Origin: Calycina herbarum
Lineage: Eukaryota; Ascomycota; Leotiomycetes; Helotiales; Pezizellaceae
Assembly (NCBI GenBank): GCA_001414485.1
Contig: LLEY01000044.1
Location: forward strand, 186,001 to 250,000
DNA length: 64,000 nucleotides
Direction: 5' to 3'
In this document: positions 21,862-33,043 of the stretch, piece by piece
Numbering within the stretch: the first letter of the stretch is position 1
How the letters are laid out: every line of letters starts with the position of its first letter
Translations under genes and position numbers: made by a program
Notes under the pieces: generated by a model
Seen by the model: only the letters and a program-made list of their open reading frames with translations
Told to the model about the DNA's origin: nothing
Databases searched by the model: none

Positions 21862-22170
21862 CGGAGGTACCCCCCCCCCCCCCCCCGCTCCCCCGGTACG
21901 AGCGACTTAAGTATTGTAACCCCTCACCCCCCTGCTTGAAGCAGGTAGTTTTTGGAAATCGAATGAATCTGCAAAACTCATCGAGAGAGAGAGAAAAAAG
22001 ACTTTGATTTCGGGCCTGGGATAATCTTTAGATAGCTCTCCACGCTCTTCTCTTTTTTTTGGGGGGGGGGGGGGGTAATCTTTCACCGCGTTGTTGTTGT
22101 GATGCGGGGGGTTGAAGTTGTTGGACAGACAGGGGTGAGGGGTTGCAATACTTAACTCGCTGTACCTCGG
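21862..22170. mobile_element. MITE-like palindromic element with long poly-C and poly-G runs
   Basis: Inverted arms of about 38 bp lie at 21895-21934 and 22130-22166. Both contain TTAAGTATTG followed by YAACCCCTCACCCC when read from outside in. A C run of about 17 lies near the left end and a G run of about 16 lies in the interior at about 22061. The ends share GGAGGTAC/GTACCTCGG. It abuts the predicted stop codon of the monooxygenase, so it occupies that gene's 3' flank. No coding capacity. Confidence 0.65.
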
Positions 22171-22655
22171 TAGAATGTACAGTACCTTTATCAACAGAAT
22201 AAAAAGAAAAACCACGAGAATACAACTAGAACTAGAAACCCCTCCCCTGGTCGCGAAGAAATACAACTCGCTACACCCCCAAAAAGCCCTCAAATAGTTG
22301 AAAGGAAAACCATTGGGAAATTGCGTCGTAAAAGGGAAAGATGGATCCGCTACAAAAAGGCTAGTTCGACTTGAAAGCCAGGGACAGAGTGAAATGTAAC
22401 TTGAATAGGAATTCAGCGGACAAAGGATGGTTTGACACAACATGAGAGATGAGGAATTCGAAGAAATGTAATTATGTATTAAGTAACGTTACTCTACCAA
22501 TATTCTTACAAGCACCTCAATTTTTGCATCATGGGTATCATTAAACCCCCACCGTATCTCGAATGCATTCCCATTCCCTTCCTCGCCCTCACAAAAGAAA
22601 ATTTGTACAACAAGACTCGTACTTCATCAACCCCTCATTTCCCCACTGCTCTCCC
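22171..22655. other. Intergenic, no gene seen
   Basis: Lies between the palindromic element and the tail of the MARVEL-like gene. Frames reported here on the minus strand are low-complexity, with no start context or domain. It probably contains the 3' flanks of both converging genes. Confidence 0.6.
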
Positions 22656-23923
22656 CTAAAAATTCGCAGCAGGCCGTGCATACCCATTATGAACAGCAGG
22701 AGTGCTAGTAGTAGTAGTAGTCTGCCACCCGGTGCCTCCACTAACATTACTACCCGGCGCGCCATGAACCGCATTCCCATAGCGATCAGTAACAGCCGTA
22801 CTCTCAGTAGCATAACTCATACGTGCATCCGCCGGAGTGGTATGCAAAGGAAGGGCATCAGGTTTCTCGATATCTGCGTTTTGTTTTGGCTTTCGCTGCC
22901 AGAATTTTCTAGAGGTGGAACGGCCGGCTGTGTACCCGTTCGTGGGAGATGGTCCGAAGGCTTTTTCTTTCTTGTGGTGCCGGATGAGTGCGATTTCTAG
23001 GGGAATGGAGAGGAGGAAGAAGACACTATCGAAGAATTAGTATCGTTTTGTTGATGAGTAGGAGGGAGTGGGAGAACGGGCAGAGAGGAGACTTACGCAG
23101 CAATAATCGCAACCGCAAAACAAGCAGTATTCAGCTTGCAGGCCGTTCTGAATTTTGGCAAAGAAGTGAACCCACCGCTCCCATCCGAAACCCTATTATC
23201 ACTATCCGCATCACCCCCTCCAAGAGGTGTATCGACAATCCCAGTACAACTTCGACCGCCTCGAGTCGCATATGCAACGTATGCGAATGCACCAGCGAAT
23301 GCGAAATCAAGAAGCATAGCAATCCAACTCAACATCGCAATCCCCCCTAAACAACAAACAAGCAACAAGCCAAGAATCGTATACAGCACCCCCGCACCAG
23401 CGATCCCCTCGACAGCGCGGATGTACGTAGCAATGGTCAAATCATGATTCGCAAGCACCGCAAGGAAATAGCTGAAGATAGCCAGAATCACAGCCGCACA
23501 CCCAAACTGAATCAACCTCAGAAAAAAGGAAAGACCCTTCAAAAAGAACGTTCCCTTCGCCATCTCGATCGTTCTTCTCGCAAGATTCCTCACGGGATCG
23601 AGTTTCGCGAGGAAGTGTTTCTTCTGAGTGGGTTGGAGTTGAGTCGCCGGAGTATTGAGGGATAACCCCGAGCTAGCAGATGGTTGAGCGGAATCTTTTC
23701 GTGTGGGGAATGCAGGTGGTTTGAGGAACTCGTCGGAACTGGAATGGTGATGTGTTTGATTTGGTGCGAATGTAACTTGTGAAGCTTCCGTTCCTTGGGA
23801 AGTCTCTTTCTGTCGTTCTGAGGGTTGGAGTTTAGGTCTTGCTTGTGAAGATTCGAGGGGTGTGGGTGTGGGTGTGAATAAAGAGGAGGCAGAGGCAGAC
23901 ATGGCTGCAGCGGGATAGGCCAC
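22656..23923 (-). CDS. MARVEL-like four-helix membrane protein
   Basis: Two exons, 23097-23923 and 22656-23025, with a 71 bp intron at 23026-23096 (donor GTAAGT, branch ACTAAT, acceptor GATAG). Splicing joins CFAVAIIAA to a VFFLLSIPLEIALIRHHK segment, completing the fourth helix; 398 residues. The N-terminal 110 residues are Ser/Thr/Pro-rich and probably cytosolic. Hydrophobic helices follow: IQFGCAAVILAIFSYFLAV, then AGAGVLYTILGLLLVCC, then IAMLLDFAFAGAFAYVAYA, and the spliced fourth. After them comes HHKKEKAFGPSPTNGYTAG, a cytosolic tail signature I associate with fungal MARVEL-domain proteins, then a Thr/Ala-rich end. Members act in membrane apposition and trafficking; no specific role can be assigned. 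The predicted start MAYPAAAMSASAS could also be the second Met. Confidence 0.8.
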
Positions 23924-24579
23924 CCTTATATGGGATGATGACGAAAACGATAAAACGATACGCGCGACACAAGAATTGATGCTTGGCTATGGAGTAGCTA
24001 TGTTCCAAGGGTCTGTGTGGCTTGCTTGGTGGTGATGATGACTGCAAGCGGTCGATCATCTCAAGGATCCATAGGGAATCACAAGGACCTCCCCCTTGTT
24101 TTTGGCGGGGAAGCTGCCATGGACCGACCATGAACTGACTCGGAAGAGAAGCTACAGCAGACTGATTGGTCTTACAGAAGGACGTGCCTACCTTATGACG
24201 AAAACGTATTTCCACGACGAACATCTCAATCTCCCCAAGCCTTCCCGTTTCAAAGACAATTGAATTGTTCACTCGAAGCAAAATGATAAATTACACATCC
24301 TCGGCAACCTAGGTTATTGTTATTCAAAAAAAGATATCAGATTTAATCCACCGCATGAGAAGAAAGAGCGAATGATGCGTTGTCGAAATGCTGCAGCTGG
24401 GTTACATAGCTATGACGTCAGCCACGGGCGTTTCTCGGCACTGCTTCACCCCTGCATGATTTTGAGATGTGGAGAGAGATCGTCGCGTTAAACGATGGAG
24501 CTCCTTGGAATCAATAAGGAGTGAGCATCCGGCTTCCGAGATGGGATTTATATTAGTTCAGCTCTTTGGAGTCAACACA

Positions 24580-24669
24580 TACTATCCCCCCCCCCTCATT
24601 ACATTGTAAAACGACCGTCATTGTAAAACGACCGTGCGCATACAATGTAATTAGGGGGGGGGGATAGTA
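24580..24669. mobile_element. 90-bp MITE with 29-bp inverted repeats
   Basis: Ends are TACTATC followed by a run of C, then TAATTACATTGTA-like sequence. The two arms match in 28 of 29 positions and each carries ten C/G in a row. The 32 bp loop holds a direct repeat of TTGTAAAACGACCGT. It lies upstream of the MARVEL-like gene and beyond the 3' end of the next gene. No coding capacity. Confidence 0.85.
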
Positions 24670-24804
24670 CCTCACAAAAGCCAAGAAGAGCTGCTTGCTT
24701 AACGGAGCCATCATTGAAATTTACTTGGAAAGTACCTCGCAAGAATCTCTGTCACCTGGGAACCAAATTCGTTTCCAAAACAATCATAAATTATAAACTT
24801 CCCA

Positions 24805-27800
24805 TCACAACCAACTCCCCCGTTTGCTACTTAAAACCTGATAACTATTCTGACTCTTCAGAACCCTCCTATGCTCCCGTCTCCGCATCTGCATCTCGCT
24901 AGCCACTATCCCGTGGCCCGAGTCAACCACATAATAATGCCCATTATTCTCATCCTGTCGAACGTGGAAATTGATATTCAACTGCTCGCCCTCCGGTCCC
25001 GCGCCACAACTCCCGCTCAATCTCTTTGCGGGCGGGGAATTCACAGCGAGGGCGAAGAGATTCTGCTGTTCCGTAAAGTCCGTTACGAGACCTGAGTAGA
25101 CGAAGAAGTAGACGAGGCAGAAGACGTTGGTCGCAAAGACGAGGAAGAGAACGACGTAAAACATTCGTTCCCACTCGGCTGACCACCCAGAGGCGTATTC
25201 TTGCGATCTGATAGTTGCGTTAAAGGGTTCTAGGACACCGGGGGTGAGAAGGTTTTGGTTGTTGGATTCGTATTCGAATGCAGTTTTAAAGGTTGCATCT
25301 GTAGAACTGAGAAGGAGTGTGTTTCCTGCCAAAACTGCAAGATGTTCTGCGATACTGGGCATCAGTCTGTTCAACTTTACGGGTTTGCCCTCAGGGTCTT
25401 CGGCTTGGACGAATTGGCTGAGCATCCGTCCATTAGAGGAATTTTGGTTGTTGATCCCGGTGTTGAGAGCCAGAGAGAGGAGCCATTCGGAGCCAACATT
25501 ACGCCAGTCTGGGGCGGGCGTCACGGTTGCATTTGGCACCGAGTGTTTGTATGTCATTTCGTCCCCAGTATAGTTGCAATATGTCTGCAAATGACCTGCC
25601 GTGCTCCCGGTTACGTTGTAGCGTGTGCTGCAGTCAACGGAAAGGAATGATTTCATTTGGCATATTGTATAATTTGTCGTGATTGAATTTGGTGCCTTGA
25701 TCAGGAGGTATAGATCAGATCCCCAAGGTTGAACCGAGATATTGCCAATCGAATTGAACTCTGCTGGATACTGTAAAGTGTCAAAATTAGAATATGATGG
25801 GGACTTGATGAAATAGTTCGCAGAAATGGTCACTAGACCAAATGCAGTGGAATGCAAATCGAGGAAATTGGATATATCAAGGTGTTATATCAAGGTGTAC
25901 TCACCATTACAAAAACTGCAGGTTGCCGTTGATACTTTTCGCCCCAATGAAAAATGTCATCCAGTCCAGTGGAATTCAGATACTTTTGACCCTCATTAAG
26001 CTGTATCCTATCCCTCCAGTTTACGGGAGGAGTCAGAGTATCGTTGCTAATGGTCCAATTCATCCCTGAGTTCGGCCAGGTCGAAAAGACTATCGGAGCA
26101 AGTTCTGAGGGTGCCGCGTTTGCACAAAGGACATTGACGCTAGGACTTGCAACAGCAGCCGTCAGCTCATATTTTCCTAGATCATCCAGTTCCTCTGGTT
26201 GGAGAATTCTATTCTTCTCGTGTCTTGCAGCAGCCCATACTCCGGCATGAGGCATGGCAAGAGATACATCGTTGACGATCCGACCATATTTGGCATACGA
26301 TTCCGTCAAGTTGCTTTTATCCGTGTCAATCCAACTCCCGGTAACCGTTGTGTTGTCGAAGAGCATACCCGGTGCAGCAGGTCTGTCAGCCATGTCGGAA
26401 GAAACGCCCTTGCCGGTTTCACCACCTTTACTTATCTGAGCCCATGTACGAAGGTAAGCATTTGCGTTGTGATATGCTAATGACAAATTAGTATCTGATA
26501 CAGAGGATCATTGGATGAAGACGTACACTGTCCAGCATGCACAATCTGATTACAGGTTGGCCCCCCATTTACGGGGTCTAGCTCTACGCTGACAGGAGTT
26601 TGACAAGTGATCTTGACGTAGTTCGTGTTGGCATAGCTACTCTTCACCAGCCCAACCATTTCCGTCTTGTGCAATGATCCATACCTCAAATGTGGCGCCA
26701 CGAGAGCATCAGATGCCGTGGTATAAAACATGGCAACAAATGCAGCAGTGAGTGTGATAGCCCCTAGAAACGAAAGACCGGCATGCTGTAAATTGTGGAA
26801 ATGGGTAATCATGGATCCAGGTTGTATGACCCAGCTTCGCATGGTCATTTCGGAAATGGTTACTCCTCTCTCGACTTTCATCAACGATCGCCGACTCAAG
26901 ACTTGACCTAAGAAAGTGACAAAAACGGTAACGAAAGATAATTCAATCGTCTTGGCGAAAAGTGCAAAGATTATCCTTGCGCTCGAGATGTTGAGTTGAC
27001 CACCAGTCGATCGTATCATTGTACCATATCGTGGAGATACTAGCGCCAGAACCAACCAAATACCCGAGAAAATAGTCGAGTATATGGAAAGAATGAGGAT
27101 GGATATAGAGAGCCAATTGGTTCTCTTGGAATGTATGTCATGGGTGGAAGGACAGCCGTCTAATAGTCCTGCGCTTGAGTCAGCAATTGAAATCCCAAGT
27201 CAATTAGCATACATACTCGTTGTATCATTACCATTATCATTATAATTGTGCATCGGGATGCTCCTAAATTGCGAATCGTTCCTAAAATCATCGGGCGTAT
27301 CTACCAAGTTCTCCTGGAAAGACGAATGTTTCCCTTTGCTCATCGAGTCCTCGTCTGCTTCGGTGACGGGTCTCAAGCCTGGCCCATCATATGGCGTATC
27401 GTACCTGTGCCATGGCGGAGAAGCTGGACTGGCCGTCGAAGCAGATATACTCGGCGAGGGTTCCGACCTATCAAGAAAGGGATTCGAGGGTGTTGGTGGT
27501 GTTATGGAAGCTCGACTTCCCACTGGTCTTCGAGCGAATGAAGCTCTCTTGGGTTCATTGAATATACCGAGTCCTTGGGCAGTAACATCTTGTCCAACTG
27601 GATTGTGGAGGGGCGGTGTGCTCGGGTCTATCAAATTTGAGCCCAGAGAAACATCGGAACCGGTTCGATGGTAGCCATGTCGAAGATGCGCCGAGGACGG
27701 TGGCGAAGCTGGACGAGGGGAATTGATTGCGGTCGAGGTATCGGAGAGATCACTTCCTTCAGGTCGCAGAAGGCTGCGACGGTCGGAGGGATGTGTCGAC

Positions 27801-27808
27801 ATTGTCAC
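24805..27808 (-). CDS. Large fungal four-helix membrane protein with glycosylated ectodomain
   Basis: Four exons: 27217-27808, 26527-27168, 25901-26476 and 24805-25832. Introns are 48, 50 and 68 bp with matching phases, giving 945 residues. The first 200 residues are hydrophilic and Ser/Pro-rich (cytosolic). Helices follow at about 218-241 (NWLSISILILSIYSTIFSG), 258-283 and 327-345 (GLSFLGAITLTAAFVAMFY). A domain of about 480 residues then carries many N-x-S/T sequons (NIS, NYT, NVT, NAT, NSS) and cysteines. A last helix at about 828-852 (MFYVVLFLVFATNVFCLVY) precedes a short tail. The layout suggests a plasma-membrane or vacuolar protein with a luminal or extracellular domain. I recognise the style as a lineage-expanded fungal family of unknown function but no named domain. 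The third intron (donor A|GTACAC) is the weakest junction. Confidence 0.75.
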
Positions 27809-29245
27809 TCGTGAGGAGCCGAATTTGAAGATGAGAGAAGAACGTCATGGATTGACGACGAGGGGGCTGGAGAGAGGTTATGATAAGGCTGGCGCATGCG
27901 GTAGAGAGTGAATGTCTGTTGAAGTGTTTGCTATATGTTGTGCGACGAGTTGATCTTGTGCGAAGAAGGAAGGAGAGGGGAAACGGGGAGAAGCGTTGAT
28001 TACGGATTGACAGTATGAAATAGGTACGGTATATGAAATAGATACGGTGTGGAATTGGAGGTGTGGGAGAGAGAGGAGGTGGTGTTGGAGTTGACGGGAT
28101 GCGGTGGCTAGCAAGAAGTGGAGCAGAAAATGATGGTCAACAGGGCCTCTGGATATGGCTGAGGAGCTGTCCCAAAGTTGTCGAGGATGCAAACCAAACT
28201 TACCTCTGATCTTCGTTTCTTCACTTGGCGAGCGGAAGAGGCCCAGCAGCCCAGCAGCCCAGCACACCACGTTCTATTGAAGGCGCTCGGTGGTTCCAGT
28301 GCCACAGTCCACAGTCTGTAGTGACGTTGTTGGGAGGCACACACGGTGGCATTCTGCAAACTAATGCAGCCACTGCGCAATTCAATATTCCGTCTGCATG
28401 TGCTGTGCTGTGCTGTGCTGTGCTGGATAAGCTGAAGAGGCGTCTGGAAGTCGAGACATTGCAATCAGTTGGGTCGATGGACGCGGTGCGACAAGATGAT
28501 GGAATGTGGTGTGGTGAAGGTTGGTGGAGAAGAGTACAAGAACGGAACGAACATTGGGGGCCGGAGGACCCTGCTAGCGCCGGCTAGCCTATCGCTCATG
28601 CGGCCCGAAATGCGAGCCTTGCCCAAAGGGGTTCTTGGCACGCTGGCTCGACCTTGACATTGGTCGAATCTCCACTTATTGTTTAACTACCTTCTGGCTG
28701 GAACCAACTCTGGAAGGAACCAACTCTGGAAAACTCGTCAGCAGCCGCAGAAAAGAAAGCAGGACCTTGAAAGCCTCAGGTTGGCACATTTCCCGTGTGT
28801 ACCAAATCCGGGCCGATGTGAGAGCCTCGTAGTAACTCGACATGTGAAGAGCCGCTCATGTGAGGGGCATGGTGCTGCGGTGCTGAGGGGATATCAAATA
28901 TGCGGTGAGAATCTAGAGCCAGCGGCTACACGTCCGCTTGAGGAAACCTTCGTCTATGTTGGTTCAAATCCTTCATGAACGCAACGAAAAACTGTATGCC
29001 CTGAATCATTTTACGAAATTACGCGTACGGCGTGCTGAGGCTCATTCACAGTCGTCCTATTTCGGAATGCTGCTCGGTTGGAAGTGCATAGGAAAGGAAG
29101 GATGTGATCCTTCCCCACAATGCAACTTCCAGTCTGACAGCTATTAGACGACATCGCCAACACTTTCTGGAATTATCACGAGGCTGGCCAATTAACTTGT
29201 GGTTCTCCAGCCAAATTTTATGAGGTGGCAAAAGTCCACGAGAAG
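27809..29245. other. Intergenic region, promoter side of the membrane protein gene
   Basis: No convincing gene. Contains simple sequence: (TGCTG)n at about 28400-28425 and a CCCAGCAG-type 10-bp repeat at about 28237-28262. Short frames on both strands lack domains or splice-compatible extensions. The portion next to 27808 should hold the membrane protein promoter. Confidence 0.6.
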
Positions 29246-29635
29246 TGACGAATTTGAGAATCCTTAGACGATTCAAATGATCAGTATGAGTTTTTGGTTT
29301 CAATTAAAGACAGGTAAGAGAGGCATGAGAGCAAACGCCACCAACAATCAAATCTAGGGCTGTGAGTTGTAAGGCTGGCCAAGTTGCCAATCCAACAGGT
29401 ACTGTCATAGCTATGTCAAACCCCCAGGTCATGACGAATTCGAGAATCCTTAGACGATTCAAATGAGCAGTTGGAGTTTTTGATTGCAATTAAAGACAGG
29501 TAAGAGAGGCATGAGAGCAAACGCCACCAACAAGCAAATCTAGGGCTGTGAGTTGTAAGGCTGGCCAAGTTGCCAACCCAACAGGTACTGTCATAGCTAT
29601 GTCAACACCCCAGGTCATGACGAATTTGTGAATCC
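29246..29635. repeat. 186-bp tandem duplication
   Basis: The unit starts TGACGAATTTGAGAATCC at 29246, again at 29432, and a third partial start is seen at 29618, giving a period of 186 bp in about 2.1 copies. Copies differ by only a few substitutions, so the duplication looks recent. There is no open frame through the units, and nothing resembles a known element. Confidence 0.85.
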
Positions 29636-29928
29636 TAGTGTTGGTTAAACACATGGCAAGGTTGCATGCAGTATACGAAGAAGGCTAAAAATATGACAAT
29701 ATTCTACGTAGCTTCCAACTGGCGAGACCGTGACAATAAGGAATTATAACAGATCACAGATTGATAATAGATCAAGATCGATGGGGGTTACGCAAATAAT
29801 CCGGGTTCACTTTCACTCAGGGTGGATGTAATATGCTGTCATCCAAATAACCTTACTAGCCGAAACACTCCAGTACCAGTAGCCTGTAGAATCCTACAAG
29901 TGTACATACACCGAGTTTTCACGTGGTT

Positions 29929-29996
29929 GAAGATATCAAAAGTATGAAGATATCAAAAGTATGAAGATATCAAAAGTATGAAGATATCAAAAGTAT
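29929..29996. repeat. Four copies of a 17-bp tandem repeat
   Basis: Unit GAAGATATCAAAAGTAT repeated four times without spacers. It lies in a gene-poor, moderately AT-rich stretch and is a simple minisatellite. Confidence 0.9.
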
Positions 29997-32568
29997 GAAT
30001 ATATAAAATCGTAACATGTCGAAACTTTGAACTGGGTAAACACTGATATATATATGTATGTATGTATGGTTCGGATTCATCTAATTTGTATCTCCCCAAT
30101 GAGCTAAGCAAAAGAATCACCCTTTATATACCCTCCCTCTCCTCTATAAATTAATTGCCAAGTTTGCCAGTGATACTACAGCTCGAAATTAGACATTTGA
30201 TTGAGGTAGAAGGAGGAAGTAGTAGAGCGGCGGGTTTTCCCTGCGGTGGTAAATAGGTTACGCCAAATTTGCCTGCCTGGGCTGAAAATGGTAAGTGGCA
30301 CAAGAAGTAATTGAGTAATCTAGGAGAAAACGAAAACAGCTCAGTGTCTAGATACAAGTAAGATAGCGAATACATCGATATTGAAATAATTCAATTTCTC
30401 CGTATGGAATAGCTTATTATACCAAATGTGGAAATGATACTAAGACATAGAAAAGTCATCTTAATTCGATAGGAAATTCGAAAGAAGCTCCATGTCTTCT
30501 ACAACATTATTAACTCTATACACGAGAGAAGAAGAAATGGATAATGTGTAGTCATACTAGTTGTTTTTATTCCAAAAATTTCTTCTCTCGCTTACTAGAA
30601 AATTCGACTCTCTCAAAGTCTCGCCTACTATCAACCTCTAAATCTAGTTACATCTTGTCTATCTCCTTGTCTTTTTAGACTTGAGCGACCGTCAGTCGCA
30701 GTCTTGAATCGAAATACGCATTAATGCGATACTAGCTACTGCCTCTCCCAAATCTTGAATGTTCCGTCTTTTGAGTAAAATTACTCTTCTCGACCGAGTG
30801 AAAAACTTACCTCTCACTCATTTTCTTGAACCCCAAATGTGAACTGATTGCTTCCCTTTTTATCTCGCTTAGCTTGAAATGAGGTATATATCATAGGACA
30901 GCAGATTTACATCATTTTGGGAGGTCGAAATTTACCTGCAACCTAGGAAAGCGAGTCAGGTATACGTCGCGAAACTTTATCAAATGGCCGCGACGTTCTA
31001 CTCTTGATAAACAGGATTACTTATTTACAAAATTATTTGGCGAGATTATTTAGCGAAGTATTTTCAGCTCCGATGTCGGAGACTTTCGAGCAGTATAAGG
31101 AGGGGGATATACTCTCCACGGTCGCATTCTACAACAACTTGTAATATACGAGTATAAGTACTCAAATTGTTTACTTTGAGTTGCTAGGAAGGCATTCAGT
31201 TAAAAAAGAATTACAACTTCTAATAGCAAAGCAGTAGTATATATATAGAGAGAGAGAGAGAGAGCACGTGGAGCGACTTCGACAATTACTAGATTTAATT
31301 TGTATAGCATATTATTTAAGTAACTTGATTGATGCTATTTCCTATTTAAAATGAACAGCTAAATAATACATTAAATAATCCAGTCTAGACAGGCTCTCCA
31401 AACTTCTTCTTTATATCTTTAGTTAGGAGAGTTGAATATAAATCCATTCAAGCATTTCTACTTTATTTAGAGTATATTATATACGTACTTTCAAAGCTTA
31501 TAATATTAGAGAGTAAGAGCCTTTCGTAATAAGTAAACTGAAATATTTCTCGTTTTAATATGGTGTTTCACTAGACCATCGAAAAGAAAAAGTAGATTAA
31601 AGTGTTCATAAACTTCTAGTATACTTGTCAACAGTAGCTAATAGTAGGTTAATCGTGGATTACCCGTAGGTTATCGTGTAGCTCATAGCTTACTCGCAAG
31701 GTAATTGCCGGCTTACTCACGAGTAAACCGCAGCTTACTCAACCTCGATTTCGGGGCCAAAAATAGCGCGTGCTCGAAAGTTCCAAAAATCTCTCGACAT
31801 ATTTTCCATTCCTGCTTGGTCATTTGGTTGCTAACTTGCTACATAGACATTTTTAGAAAAAAGAAAACTCTACAATGCTATAATTTATCTCGAGTACTCT
31901 GGTAAATCCTCAAGCCAGTAATGCATGTAAATCTTGCCGATAGTGTCCTCAAATTCACTCTGATAGCGACGGATATTTTTTTTACACACGTGGCGTTAAA
32001 CCCTTTACTGGTTGTTTCCATTCTTTCCATACGAAGAATCGAAAATACGGTGGACCAATACCTTACTTCGTGGCGCATGTTCGTGGTGACATTACTGCCG
32101 AATTCTCGCTTATTGTTAGAATGACAAGCTAATTCTATAAATGTGAAAATATACTTCTGTACTGTTCGTTTATACGTATATGTGGTTAACAAGTGAGATG
32201 TATATAAGTGATTGTAGTTTATATAACTCATTTCTTTACACTCGTCGGTTACACTAAGACCGCGACTCCGCACCCTCAAAAATCACTTAAAAATCACTTA
32301 ATTTTTCTAATATAAATAGTATAATAAGCAACTCTTATATACAGTTTTTGTTCCTTGGATCAAAGGTTAGCTACGTATATGGTATGAAGATATCCTATGC
32401 AGTGTAATCAACCGGGGCTCAAGCCGCCCAGGGGCAACCCCACCAACCGTTTACTTCTATCCATCCTGATTCGGATACACCGCAGTTATTAACTAATAGT
32501 TCTATTATATAGTATTATTCAATTAGCTCTACGATAAAAACAAAAATCGTGATGTTTGCGACCGTTAG
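29997..32568. other. Gene-poor AT-rich stretch
   Basis: No gene can be supported. It contains a TATG/TA microsatellite at about 30046-30066, a (GA)n run at about 31245-31264, and the degenerate GTAAGC-type repeats described separately. A minus-strand frame at 31878-32279 has a plausible-looking protein (MRHEVRYWSTVFSILRMER) but no recognisable domain; it may belong to a decayed gene with the BTB-like frame to the right. Part of 32490-32510 resembles the end of the Gypsy LTR. Confidence 0.5.
31640..31745. repeat. Degenerate GTAAGC/GAGTAA short repeats, copy 1
   Basis: Words such as GTGGATTACC, AGCTTACTCG, GGTAATTGCCGGCTTACTC and GAGTAAACCGCAGCTTACTC recur at intervals of about 11-23 bp, forming a loose array of a GAGTAAGC core and its complement. 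A similar array is at 57470-57562, and GGTAATTRCCG also recurs at 1280-1390. Function unknown. Confidence 0.5.
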
Positions 32569-32970
32569 TTATTGTAGAACATAATTAACTGAAAGTGGCG
32601 GTCTCGCTACAGCTGACGAGCACGGAGTCAGCAAGAAAAATATAAATATCGAACACTTTAAGCTACTTACTTGCATATCGCATAAGCCAAAGGCGAAGTT
32701 GATGTCTGCCACTTCAAAGAATTCGAAAAGTTTTCCCCAACATTTCAATAGATTGATAAACATCGTTTCTGTAACAGCATCCTGGCAGCCATAATTATAT
32801 ATATACCCCATATAGCGAGGGAGAAAAAGTGGAAGTGTTATAGTGGTAAATTCCTGTTCACTAACTTGGTTTGCATTTAGATTAGCTCTTGCATGGGGAT
32901 TATTTTCTGTTAAGGTTACAGTATTCTCAATGAAAGACTTAGGAAACTTGCACTCTAGCATATATCTCAT
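32569..32970 (-). CDS. Possible BTB/POZ-like protein fragment
   Basis: 133 codons from MRYMLECKFPKSFIENTV. The middle, from PLFLPRYMGYIYNYG through LFEFFEVADINFAFGLCDM, resembles the second half of a fungal BTB domain, where a one-helix YLY(T)xxY segment is followed by a VYxxADKYxxxxL segment. The N-terminal half of a BTB fold is short, and no further domain follows. It could be a decayed copy, or one exon of a gene whose remainder is the frame at 31878-32279. No transcript-level support is possible from sequence alone. Confidence 0.3.
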   Translation of the reverse strand: MRYMLECKFPKSFIENTVTLTENNPHARANLNANQVSEQEFTTITLPLFLPRYMGYIYNYGCQDAVTETMFINLLKCWGKLFEFFEVADINFAFGLCDMQVSSLKCSIFIFFLLTPCSSAVARPPLSVNYVLQ

Positions 32971-33043
32971 TCAGTGAAGAAACAATGTCATTTAATCTCG
33001 AAAGAGAAGCTGAAACCCCCTTACATCAACCTAAAATAACATT

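Noticed and set aside
21907..22443. 178-codon minus-strand frame
   Set aside because: It runs through the palindromic element and homopolymer runs, and has no domain or splice support.
22563..23000. + strand frames opposite the MARVEL-like gene
   Set aside because: Antisense shadows of the second exon and intron; composition follows the real gene.
23832..24281. 149-codon minus-strand frame upstream of the MARVEL-like gene
   Set aside because: Overlaps that gene's start and promoter in another frame and lacks protein-like features.
28950..28975. tRNA gene suggested by a GGTTCAAATCC B-box-like word
   Set aside because: No A box at proper distance and no cloverleaf could be folded by eye.
29929..29996. 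CRISPR-like array
   Set aside because: The 17-bp units are contiguous without spacers and this is fungal DNA; it is a minisatellite.
32490..32510. Gypsy LTR fragment
   Set aside because: Only about 20 bp resemble the LTR end, too short to call an element.
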